Below are positions 1-10,900 of a DNA stretch of 64,000 bases, in pieces; position 1 is the first letter of the stretch, and each line of letters starts with the position of its first letter. The stretch is taken from positions 310,001 to 374,000 of the forward strand of contig NW_024881612.1 in assembly GCF_019059575.1 (NCBI RefSeq). The letters are read 5' to 3'. Under the pieces are notes generated by a model that saw only the letters and a list, made by a program, of their open reading frames with translations, did no database searches and was not told the DNA's origin. The stretch comes from Amphibalanus amphitrite (Eukaryota; Arthropoda; Thecostraca; Balanomorpha; Balanidae). The translations under genes and the position numbers were made by a program.

Positions 1-62
1 CGTGTAGATTATCGAATATATTTCGGTATAACTGAGCCTTCTCTGGTGTATGTGTGCACCAG

Positions 63-3000
63 GCGTACGGCGCCGACCAGGAGCGGTCGTTGGGGATTCC
101 CGGCGAGGAGCTGGCCAACGTGACCTCGGCGCGCCGCCTGGTGGGCTGGTATAACGGCCTGCCCGGCTGTCCGGCGCCGGCGGACCTCAGCGCCGAGCAC
201 GCCGTCATCATCGGCATGGGCAACGTGGCGCTGGACGTGCTGCGCATCCTCACCGCGCCCCTGGACATGCTGAAGGTCAGAGGCTTAAATAAATATGTGG
301 CGGGCAAGAGGTTAGATCTGATGGAGGTGGGATGATGGGTGCCGGTCGGCGCCTACTGCAACCGTCCCGCACACCGTGGCGGCGATTTGCACCAACTCGA
401 GCAGTTTTTGTGCCCACTGTAGCCCTAGCCAGAGCCTACTTCAGTCAGTTTGTGTCCTTTATAGCTGGTGTTTGCACACTGTATCCGGTCTCTGCGCCCG
501 ACTTTAGCCGCATAGCGCCAATTGTAGTCTGTGTGTCCACCGTAGTCGTTGTTTGCGCCCCTGTAACCGGTTTCTGCGCCGGCAGGAGACAGACATCACG
601 GAGAACGCGCTGTCGGCGCTGGCCGAGTCCCGTATCCGGCACGTGACCGTGGTGGGCCGGCGCGGCCCGCTGCAGGCGGCCTTCACCATCAAGGAGCTGC
701 GCGAGCAGCTGCAACTGCCGGGCGTGACGGCGCTGTGGGACGACTTCCCGGCCGACCAGCTGGAGAAGCAGCTGCCCGGTGGGTGGGGACTGAAGGGGAA
801 GAAGGAAGAGGGAGAAGGAGAGGGAAGGGCGGGAAGGAAGGTGGGAAGGAGAGGGAAGGGCGGGAAGGAAGGTGGGAGGGGAAGTTATAGACCACTGACT
901 GTTGGATGGAAGAGAGAAGGGAGGTAAGGAGCGAAAGGCAGTGAGCGGGAATGGAGGAAGGAAAATAGTAGGGATACTCCTGGGTCCTGACTGTCTGCTG
1001 AGCAGTGACTGTTTGTTCATCCGTCGTTGCCTGTTGTCCGTCGGTCTCTGATAGACAAACTCTGCGCTGTGTGTTTCGTACGTGCGGTGATCGGGACCTC
1101 TGACCGTCTATGACACTCCGTGTTGTTTACCACCAGGGTTGTGTTTGACTCATGAGTCGAGTCAGAAATTTGACTCAACTCTGACTCAAATGAGTCAGGT
1201 TTGAGTCGAGTCGGATAAAATGTTGAACTGTTGAGTTGAGTCAGGGTTGAGTCGGACAAAAATATTAAGGTGTTATGTTGAGTCAGAGTTGAGTCAGTAA
1301 AATAACTTTTCACATTGAGTTGAGTCAAACATTTGTGAACATGAGTCAGCTGACTCAACCTTCTAGAAACAATCTATAAAAGCGTTTCATTCCCCCGCCC
1401 CCGCGTAACAACTTAGCCCTGGCCCTACTGCCGGATTTTTTCACCCCCCCCCCCCCCCCCCGCTCAACAACTTTTTTATCTGAGTCAATTTTGAGTCAAC
1501 TCACTTGACTCAACAAAAAATTTGAGTCAAGTTTGAGTCGACTCATATTTTCATTGAGCCGCTTGAGTCATGAGTCGAGTCAAGGGAAAAGTCAACTCCT
1601 TGTTTGAGTCAGAGTTGAGTCAGAGCTTTCTGAAGTTGAATGATGAGTCGAGTCGGCAATTTTTTTTTTTTTAGTCGAGCACAACCCTGTTTACCGCAGA
1701 CCTGCCCCGTCCCCGTCGCCGGCTCACGGAGCTGATGGTGAAGGCGGCTCGCGACCGGCGGTCGCCCGCCGACGGCCGCCGCTCCTGGAGCCTGCGGTTC
1801 CTGCGCAGCCCGCTGGAGGCGCACGGGGACGCCGCCGGACGGGTGGCGGAACTGCGGCTGGCGGTGAATAGACTGGACGGGGATAAGGTGGCGGCGACGG
1901 GAGAGACGGAGCGACTGCCGTGTCAGCTGCTCATCACCAGCACCGGGTCAGTCAGGGGGCAGCATCTCACCCCCGCCTCTCGCCTAGCGCTGGTTCAGTC
2001 AGGGGGCCAGGCCCTTCCTCCCACGTACGCCCTCTCGCACCCCGTCTTCTCCTCGCCCAGCGCACTAGCGTTAGTGGCGGCCAAACATCGCTTCTTATCT
2101 CCCTGCAATGACTGAACCGCATGAACCTCGTTGGAATGCTCTGGGTGCGGAAGTCTCCCTTGACTTCCGCACCCAGAGCATTCCAACGAGCGGTTTACAC
2201 GAGTGAACGGTTTTATGGTGCAGGGAGGGAGTTCATTGATATGCTCTCTCATCGCAGCCTGTTCAGTTGGTAGTTTGGCTGTCGCTGAAGGTTTGGTTGT
2301 GATCGTTAATTCAACAGTGACCGTGTTCCGCAGCTGTTTTTTCGTGTCCGTCCGTGTTTCCGTAGCTGTTTTAGATGTCCTGAGGCCTCTGTGACCGCCG
2401 TCTGCCGTCCACATAGGTACAAGGGCCAGTCGATAGACCCCGACTTACCGTTTGACGCCGACCGAGGAGTCATCCCAAACACTAACGGACGCGTCACGGG
2501 GATACCAGGTAAGTTATTACCCCTGACACCAGCGGAAGCATGATGATTGATGGGAAGCCACGGGAGTCGACCGATCGACTTTGGCTCAGTCTGTCCAGGG
2601 ACTTCTGGGTGGGAAAGAATTGCAAACAATGTAGGTATTGACAGAAGTTGGAAGGTCACCAGCTACATGTATGATCTGGCAAGGGCCTGCTATGTGGTGG
2701 TGGTACCTGGGTTTTCCCTTCGCATGTCAGATTTTGTCAGTTGAAGCTTGAATACCCCGAGCTCAGCGACAGTTTGTACATTGTTGGCATTGTGTGGCTA
2801 ACAAGGTTAATAATGGTTGTCAGGGGGAAGCTATTCGCGACTCTTGCCGCTATAGGCTGTCGAATGATGCTCAATATCCCAAACCTTCTCGGCCGCAGAT
2901 AGTGCGTCACTGCTGCATTGCAATTGGTCATTTTAGGCTGAATGTCACCGACCAAGGTGTCACTTGTGCATTGCCGGCCCGTCCTGTTCAGTGGGAAGGC

Positions 3001-3852
3001 TGGTCCGCACGCACTCTTGTCCGTGCCTGTACCTGTGGCCCTGGCTTCCACTCCTGTGGCCATGCGTCATGTTTGCGCCTATTTCTTGTGTCTGCGCCTG
3101 TAGCTGTACTTGAGTCTGCCCCATGAATATGACCTATACCCCCGAAACTCCACGGTAGGCGTGTACGCCACGGGCTGGATCGGCACCGGACCCGTCGGAG
3201 TCATCGTCTCCACCATGACGGCCAGCTTTGGCGTGGGACGGCTGGTTTCGGACGACCTGGCCGCCGGTCGGCTCGGCGGCAGGAGTTCAGAGCCGGACCA
3301 ACTGCTGGAGACGATCCGTTCCAGGGGTGAGTGTTCCAGCGCGTCCATGGGACTGCTGTGACCAGTAGCTGTTGTGGACTATAGTTAGTGCGGCATGGTT
3401 CATTTCACCTCCCTAGGTGTTCGTACGGTGAGCGATGTGTTCCTTAGGCGTCCGCCCGGTGACCCAGAGCTGTTTGTTCTGTTTGTTCAGAGTTGCTTGT
3501 ACATACATAGGTGACCCTTATAGGTATTCATCCGATGACTAATGGTCTCTAGGTAATAGTTAGGTTCCTGTCCAGTGACCGGTATCCCATAGGCATACCC
3601 CACCGGCGACCAGTGGATGGTCCCTAGGTGTCCCTTCGGGTACCGATGTTACCAAGTGCTTTAGCTCCCAGATGCATTACGGTGACCGATGTCCCCTCCC
3701 TCCTCCCAGGTGTTCGCCCAGTGGGTTTCGCCGACTGGCTGCGGCTGGACGAGGCGGAAACGGAGCGCGGACGGCAGACCGGAGCGCCGCGACAGAAGGT
3801 GACCTCAGTGGAGGAGATGCGACGCATCATCTGGGCGGAGCGCGACCAGTAG
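63..3852 (+). CDS. FDXR: NADPH:adrenodoxin (ferredoxin) oxidoreductase, mitochondrial; C-terminal 351 residues, 5' end off window
   Basis: Six exons joined by GT-AG introns keep one frame: 63-275, 586-778, 1700-1946, 2417-2508, 3159-3326 and 3710-3852 (stop TAG). The enzyme is a matrix flavoprotein that passes NADPH electrons to [2Fe-2S] ferredoxin for steroid/P450 chemistry and Fe-S cluster synthesis (family knowledge). Visible landmarks, in order: YGAD and IPGEEL; the NADP-binding loop [28 protein letters not shown], whose arginines contact the NADP phosphate in the family; and [15 protein letters not shown], the FAD-side motif. The family's usual KRG before PTGVI is GTG here. The 351 residues match what the human protein has after the equivalent YGAE, so about 140 N-terminal residues, including the FAD-binding start and mitochondrial presequence, lie before position 1. 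Intron 779-1699 carries a transposon ending 10 bp before exon 1700. No AATAAA occurs before the mobile element at 4121. Confidence 0.95.
782..895. repeat. GA-rich minisatellite in FDXR intron
   Basis: Purine-only stretch of GGAAGG/GGGAGAAGG variants. A unit of roughly 30 bp (GGAAGGGCGGGAAGGAAGG core) occurs about twice. It begins immediately after the donor at 779. Confidence 0.8.
1134..1689. mobile_element. hAT-type non-autonomous element made largely of TGAGTCA-like repeats
   Basis: The ends are CAGGGTTGTG on the left and CACAACCCTG on the right. The flanking 8-mers TTTACCAC (1126-1133) and TTTACCGC (1690-1697) match at 7 of 8 positions, as expected for a hAT target duplication. The interior is a dense, degenerate array of GAGTCAAG/TTGAGTCGAGTC in both orientations plus C and T homopolymer runs, with no coding potential. 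It sits in an FDXR intron and its right edge is 10 bp from the exon at 1700, so the polypyrimidine region before that acceptor is transposon-derived. Confidence 0.75.
2127..2190. repeat. 64-bp perfect inverted repeat (29-bp stem, 6-nt loop)
   Basis: CTCGTTGGAATGCTCTGGG... at 2127-2155 is exactly reverse-complemented at 2162-2190 around the loop TCCCTT. It lies in the FDXR intron 1947-2416. The perfect stem argues for a recent foldback or palindromic duplication rather than a microRNA precursor, which normally has mismatches. Confidence 0.9.
3405..3709 (+). repeat. Degenerate tandem copies of an acceptor/exon-start module in the last FDXR intron
   Basis: The intron before the last exon contains repeated CCTAGGTGTTCG...GGTGA-like stretches near 3412, 3446, 3548 and 3626. 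These resemble the true junction CCCAG|GTGTTCGCCCAGTGGG at 3706-3722. They look like decayed duplications of the splice-acceptor region, and each retains a TAG|G that could act as a decoy acceptor. Confidence 0.5.
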
Positions 3853-4120
3853 CACCTGCTGCGGCAGAAACACCGTCCGCGCCAGTATTGCCGTCCCGCG
3901 GCGCGCGGGACAACCCGGGGCTTCCAGCCGGTGTCCCGTCTGCGACTGTGCTGTGCTTTGAGCTCGATTAGACTGCTGACTCCGTTTGCACGGACTATAG
4001 TCTGAGCTCGATCGGACTTTCTGTCTGAGCTCGCTCTCGCTGCCAATTACTACAGTCTGTCGCACACCTAGCTGCTGTTGGCAGTGCTTGTTTAGTAGTG
4101 CGCTGATGGCTTCAGCTGTA
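3853..4120. other. FDXR 3' flank
   Basis: Presumed 3' UTR and flank. I see no AATAAA or ATTAAA in this stretch. The first AATAAA downstream is at 4444-4449, inside the adjoining transposon. Confidence 0.5.
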
Positions 4121-5479
4121 CAGGGTGTCTCAAAAGTTCGCTTACAGGTACCAGCCATGCTTTTTTGTCAATAATTCTGAATCAACATGAAATTAACAGT
4201 CGAAATTTTGCATGGGCATTGGTAACAACCTTCCTCAAGCAGCTTCATTGTTTTCAAGCGCATTCGACCCTTCATGAGCTCACAAAAAGGGTTCACCTCT
4301 GACCATGGATCAGGCATGAAAATGGAGGTCGCATACTCGGGTCGGCTGAGAAACTCTCTGCTTCACGAGTAATGGGAATGGTTAGGTCGGAAATGACACA
4401 TGGCAAAGTGTCGGCGAGGATGAGTACAACATGATGGTCATCTAATAAAAACGGTGGCTAAAATTTTTGAAGGACAAAACCATGCGAGACTAACAGCGCT
4501 TTGAACGACCCTTGTACCGCAGCAGACTCGTGCTCCGGAAAGCAGCTGAAAATGAAGTCATAACTATTGAAAACTGACTAGAAGCTCACAGACAGAGGTT
4601 ACCCAGTTTCAAAAATTGCAGGTCATCATAAAATAAAGACAAAATATCATTTAAAATTGTTTATAATATCTATAACGCTAAATTTTGAGGGAAAATAATG
4701 CGAAAATCGTCAATGCCGAGGACAAGTGACCCTCCAAAAGTGTCAATTAATGTAAAGTTTTATCTAACGAAGTTTCAAGAGGCAGATCTGGAGCAAATAG
4801 CTTTCTTTTACACACAAAATCCGGACAAAACCGCACGATGGACAGGTTTTGGCCGTTTACAAAGCAGAACCTCTCCTGAGGAAAACACTCCAAAACCCAG
4901 CGAAGGTCTTGGCATTGGGAATGACGAGCGTTCGGGATTTGCAAATTTTGCAAAATGTGTCTAAAAAACAGATGGCCGACACATTCTGCTACGATATGCT
5001 GCGAAAAATTTGCCCCTGGCACTTCCCATTTGTTCAGGAATGGGGTTGTTTTGAAAAGGAAAATGGTGCTTGGGAGGTCAGCGCCAGTCATTCATGAAGG
5101 AGTTAGCGCCAGAGAAGACCTACAAAATACTCACGGATGGTGTCGATGCAAGCTATCGGCTTTCAGGGAGAAGCGGATGTTGCCGGGGAGCTCGTCAAAC
5201 CTAAATCCGACGCAGAAACTGCAGGGGATTCCCCTACAAGAGCTTGAAAGCTGGTAACCTTTTATCAGCCTCCGGCAGCTGACGGAGTGACGAAAATCGG
5301 TATGGGCAAATATTTTTGGAGATACAGCAAAGGGTTTGGTTTCCAACCTTCCGAATCAGTTGTCAAAGCATGCATATTTGTCTAGTGTACACACGGACAC
5401 CAAAACCTTAGATTTTTGGCCGGTTCTTATATGCTTTATTGACATGGGAAATGTGTAAGCGAACTTTTGAGACACCCTG
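4121..5479 (+). mobile_element. Tc1/mariner-type DNA transposon, decayed
   Basis: Perfect 26-bp terminal inverted repeats (4121-4146 and 5454-5479) begin CAGGGTGTCTCAAAAGTTCG, and both sides are flanked by TA (4119-4120, 5480-5481). TA duplication, about 26-28-bp repeats and 1.36-kb length fit mariner/Tc1 elements. The interior keeps only frame-shifted traces of transposase on the plus strand, so this copy cannot be autonomous. Confidence 0.85.
5030..5257 (+). pseudogene. Transposase remnant (DDE, Tc1/mariner-like)
   Basis: Three plus-strand frames carry successive pieces of a Tc1-like transposase C-terminal half: EWGCFEKENGAWEVSA near 5040-5085, TYKILTDGVD near 5120-5147, then LPGSSSNLNPTQKLQGIPLQ near 5175-5240. 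The last resembles the family's SPDLNPIENLWG signature before the third catalytic acidic residue. Frame changes between the pieces show the gene is broken. Assignment is by motif resemblance only. Confidence 0.5.
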
Positions 5480-7904
5480 TACAACGTGCGGTGAAGGCGA
5501 ACGGACGGTCTCTTAAGGGCGAGCCACCGTGAATCTGAAGGGGACCAGTCGCCGCGCAGACAGCGGCTGCGACAATGCAGCTAGCGATGGCCGATAGATC
5601 ACCATTGTAGCAGATCATACCCGTCAAGAAATGCTCATAGAAGGGATACTATTGTGACTTGTTGGGTTTTGAATGCAATTGTGATGTCAATTCATATCGA
5701 ACAATAGGTAGCGATTGAAGGCAAACAATTGAAGTGCATTTTACATTCATCCTCATACACGATTCGTATTCGCATCTACCGTTTAGTGAGTGCTTTAGCG
5801 ATGTCGAGCGCGCAGGATGGAAGACAAGTAGCTGCAAAGACGTGCGATTCGAGAGGTTTGTGCTCTGACAGGTGGCGCGTTCATTTATTCGAACGCTCCA
5901 CGACCCATACAGTATTACTTCATATTGAGTCCTGTGCAATTAGTGCTTCATTGTTAGAATCGACTGTATTATGCACAGTCAGTGAGTTGGTGGTCGAACG
6001 TGACTATGATCTGGCCCGCTCAGAACGGGTCGTACTGAACTTGCTGGATGTGCTGAATCTAGAAGCGCCTTAGGCTGTGGAAAAGGTGAATGACTGAGGC
6101 TATTCAGCTGTTACAATTAGCCACTTTTTTGTGATGCTTTGTACTCAGATGTTACGAATATACTTTATACGACAGCCTACTGCAGTTTGTATCCACCTCA
6201 TCGTGTTTCTGCACTATCGACACTGTAGGTCCGTAGCGTTGGACGCCTGAGGGGGGTCAACTTCGGCCCTCCTCTGGGGACGATCCACTAGAGGTCACGA
6301 CAACCAATCAATTCGTGGCAGTTTCGTGACCTGGCCCGGCTGACAGTGCAGTATCCTCAGCACTAAGCTACGACCGCGCACCCACTGCGTCTACAAACTA
6401 CAGGAAAAGCGTCCTCATCTCACGCACCCCTGTATTGTATTCTTACCGATCCTTATTACCTAGATCACACGTGGGGCCGTCGAGCGACAGCCCCGCACGG
6501 CCGAACAGATGCACACCGTGAGACGAGACGGTGCAGTGCAGTGCGGTGGACGCCAGCGGCACTGCGGAGCGGCGGCCCCAGGTCATAGAGCTATACGGCT
6601 GGGAGGGGAGCGCTCCACCACGGCCGTGCAGTTGGTCTGACGATCGTCCTCCGTCACAGATCCTGATACTCGAGGGGCAGATAAACAGCTATCGCGCAGT
6701 CAACTCGGCGGCACCGGTGGCTCGTAGGCCGGAGACGGAGAGAGCTCCAGCTGGTAGTGATAACTCGCTGGTAAAGAATCCTCACTGGTGAGAGCCCTCA
6801 CTGGTAGAGAGAAACCTCGCTGGTAAAGAATCCTCACTGGCAGAGAACCCTTAGTGGTGAGGAGGCCCGCAATGGACATTACTAGATAAACACGAGACGC
6901 AGCCAAAACGACTGAGAGACGCCCACACACGATTGGCCGACGGGAGAGTGCGACAAGGTGCGTGCTCGATGGCAAAGAACCCGGACAGACTAAGAACAGC
7001 ATAGCATGGATCGAGGACTGGACGCAAAGGAATACTAGATTATAGGTTACAGACAACGACCGACACGAAATTACATCACAGGCACAGCAATAACAGAAAC
7101 ATGGACAAACACAAAATCGGTAGGACCACCACCACCGGCAAGACAGGCGAGCGGCGCACGTAATCGCGACCAGATTGCGGTGAAGACGACAGGATCGTAT
7201 AGCGAGACATGGCTAAAACAACAGAAAACGGCGGCGAAACGGTAAAGATGACGGGATTCGTTAATCGTTAGGCAGGGAAATTAAAACGGTGGAATCTGTT
7301 GGGGGATACTGAAAACAATCTCACGAACATACATCGCCTTTTGTCTTGCAACAAAGTTACTTGCCTGCTTAGCGCTAAGATACCGACGACAAAAAAGGTA
7401 CATCAACACTGCACAGCGGACAACAGATTGCGCCGGCGCCTCCCCGTAGGAGTTAGCGCGGCTGAGTAAACCACGCACCAGTGTGGGTATCTCCGTGGCC
7501 GGCCCTTTGAGCCCTCTGTCCGGTTCGGTACAGACGCCGGCGGACCTCAGACAGAACTGCCGCTGTTGGGTACAGCATAGCGCCGGCAGTGCTGGCGTCT
7601 CCGAGCACCGGGCACCCAAACACAGCGGCCTGGGGCGGAGCGAGCATCACAACCAGGGCTGCGACCGCCCTCCCACCAACACCCACCCTCCCACAGAGTC
7701 CCACAGAGTCCCACCGAGTCCCACAGAGTCCCACCGGGTCCCACCGGGTCCCAGAGAGTCGGCCCACACCACCCAGTCCCAGTCGAGGCGTCATGCCGGC
7801 CGGAATGTGCGTAACGCGCGGGAGACCGTAGGAGACACGGCCGACGCCGCGCCGCTCTGTATCACTGACCAGCCCGCCGCCGCGCGGCCGCCACGGGGCG
7901 GCCA
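5480..7904. other. Intergenic, no gene recognised
   Basis: No open frame here resembles a known protein. A degenerate tandem run of CTCGCTGGTAAAGAATCCTC-like units lies at about 6760-6870. A 10-bp minisatellite (GTCCCACAGA/GTCCCACCGG) lies at about 7676-7760. The part next to 7904 is the presumed 3' flank of the minus-strand glucosidase gene; I see no clear AATAAA on that strand. Confidence 0.5.
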
Positions 7905-10900
7905 TTACGCGATCACGATCGACCAGTCGGCACCGGCATTCACGGCCGGCTTCCTGATGACCAGTCGCAGCAGATCCTTGTCGTACTTGAAGTCGAGGTT
8001 CTCCTCGCGGCCTGCGAGGGGAGCACAGTGCCGGTTAGCTGAGGGTGTGTCTAGTGTGGTCAGTCGGCGGGGGCGGGCGAGGTAGAAGGCATTTATGTGA
8101 CAGAGTGCGGCACCAGGCCAGCCACAGCAGCAGTCCTCAGCTGGCAAAAACACCATTGCTGGCAAATGGCAACTGTGTGTAGGCAAACAACAAACACGGC
8201 TTTATCCCACCCGCCAACGTCGATGGCCATTTCAGGTCTCAAAATTTCCCAGGCAAAGCGTAGAAACTAGAAAACACTCGGTACATACTGCGGACCATCG
8301 ACCTTCGTCGGTGTCCGGTGCTTATCGATATGGGCCATGTGAACGTAACACATGTTGGGACCGGAGTAGGCGCCTGGCCAGACCACTGTTGCTGACAGTG
8401 ACTGAGCGGAATGAACCGGATTGAATGGCTGATCTAAAGAGCCGATGGTGACTGAGCACCAAAACTAGGGGATGGACAGTGACTGACTCATGACCGGGAC
8501 TGTACCGTCAGGCGTCACTGAATGAGCTCAGAAGGCTGAAAATTGATTGACTTAGGAGCTGACGGTGAATATGCACTTATGCGGTAGAAGGGAGTCTGGA
8601 CTGCACTGTGAGTCTGTGACACAGGACCATGATACCATATGTATCTTTTTGTACATAGCTGAGCCGGAACTGACCTGAGGAGGTGACGGTGACCGATTTG
8701 GGCACCTTGTCCAGTCCGAGCACCACGACCCGCTCCACCCAGCCGGCCGTCTCACCGCTGCCAGAGATGGCGCTGAAACGAGTGGACAAAGTGGTCAGGG
8801 GAGCTTACAGACACAGTCAACATTCAACACACCGCTCATATCACCGCTAACAGAGATGGCGCTGAAACGATCCGACAGCTCGGTAAGGGGATCTTACAGA
8901 CACAGTCAACAGTCAACACACCGCTCATATCACCGCTAACAGAGATAGCGCTGACACAGGCGGAAAATTCGGTCAGGGACACACTCATCATCCAACTCAA
9001 ATCACCGAGCCAGCAATAACAAACGGTAACACACACGGTTACCCAAACGGTGGCAGCATTCACCCCATAGGCAGCATTCAGCATACCCAAACCGGCAGAG
9101 ACTCCGGGACATGCTGCACATAATCCTAATAATAACTTTTAATTCCAGACGAATGAGTGCATTTCAGTTCAATTCTAAGAAGTCCGGTGTTTCATTCTTA
9201 GAGTATTTCGCACCTGGACTTGAGCGTGTTGTTTTCGAAGCTGAGCCGGCGATAGATGTGCTGTCCGTCCTTGTAGCTGAACGAGGCGCCGTCGTCCGTG
9301 TAGAGGGTACCGGTGGCGGTCCATGCAGCGTCCAGCGCCACCGTTAGAGTGTACGGGTCTGAGGCCTGGTGAGCGCTGGCGCGCCGCGGTCGCTCCTTGG
9401 TGGGTACGATCGTACCAGACCGCTGGTACACCGGGATCTGACCGGGAGGGGAGGACGGAGTTAGACGGGACCGGCGCGGCGGCACCGTGCGACAACGCCG
9501 CACCGAGATTCTAACGCACCACGATGCACAGATTTACCGACACAAATGGTGAGTTACTCACCATATACTACAAGTCATACTCAACGCCACACGGAGATAT
9601 CACAAGTAACTTACCAGTACCCTACATGCATACTCTGCATTAAAAACGCACATGAGTCACTAGTGCAGCAAGAACAAAAAGGCACCTATTCCCCCTAAGC
9701 CTACCAGCATTTTCACTTACTAGAGCTATCGACATAGAACTTATTTAATCGGAGAAGGCCTTACCTATCTAACCTATCTTCCCTATCATAAGTGAGCAGT
9801 CATCGTTACCCAGCCCCGTGCAAGACGGTCGGTCACCGACTCACCTTGTCAAGGGGCGTGCTGACGGTGCTGGTGCCATGGACGAACCTCTCGGCCGTAT
9901 CCACATCATACCACACCGTGTCGGCGCCCGGGAAATACACGGACACCGAGCGGCCGTCTTGCTCCGTCTGCGGGTGGACCAGCAGCGCCTCGCCGATCAG
10001 GTACTCATCATCCGTACCGTACACAGACGTATCTCCGGGGAACGAGAAGAACAGCGGCCGCATCGGCGGCATGCCCGTCAGCTCGTTCTCGTAGAACAGC
10101 GTGTACCAGAGCGGCAGGAAGCGGTAGCGCTGGCGCAGTGCGGCGCGCACCAGTCGCGTGGTTTCCTCACCAAACAGGTACGGCTCGCGGCGGCGCGTGT
10201 CAATGTGCGCGTGCGCCCGCATGAACGGCTGGAAGGCGGAAGCCTGGTACCAGCGCACCAGCATCTGCGGGTCCGGGTCGCCGAAGAAGCCGCCGATGTC
10301 GGCGCCGATGAAGGAGATCCCGGCCACGGAGCTGGAGAGTAACATGGGCAGCGAGTGTTTCAGGTGAGACCACTGGGCCGTGTTGTCGCCCGTCCACTTG
10401 GCGCCAAACCGCTGAGAGCCCGCGAACGCGGCGCGAGTCAGCGTGAACGGCCTCAGCGTGCCGCCCGAGCGGGCCACCTGGCCGCGGGCCGTGGCCATCG
10501 GTACCAGCATGCCGTACTCGTTGTGCAGGTCGCGGTGCTCCCAGCCGCCGTGGTGCTGCGCGTCCTTGTGCATCGTCACCTGGGCGGGGGAGGGGGAGGG
10601 CGGTTACAGATTGTGGTCACAAGTTACACAGAGCAATGACATGGCCTTGTTGGATGAACAGGGACATGTTGGCACTACTAGCGCTACCTGAAATAATGGA
10701 ATCGACGTGATAAGTGACGTACAACATCTTGCGAGCGACATGGGGCGTATTGTCAGATGTACGAAGACAAGGGCTCTCACATCGACATACTCGCCGCTCA
10801 CCTCTGGTCCGTTAAAGACGCTCGGCTCGTTCATGTCGTTCCACGTGTAGAGGTCGAGCGTGGAGCCTTTGTAGTTGTCCAGCTGGAACCGGGACGCCCA

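Noticed and set aside
2127..2190. MicroRNA precursor interpretation of the perfect hairpin
   Set aside because: The stem is perfectly paired with a 6-nt loop and lacks the usual mismatches; foldback duplication is simpler.
6290..6375. tRNA-like sequence on the minus strand (TAGCTTAGTGCTGAGGA, resembling an A box)
   Set aside because: The T-arm/B-box part (GGTCACGAAAC) is poor and the arms do not pair as a cloverleaf. At most a decayed SINE head.
7453..8085. Overlapping 150-200-codon frames on both strands downstream of GANAB
   Set aside because: They are created by the GTCCCACAGA minisatellite and GC-rich sequence; no domain is recognisable.
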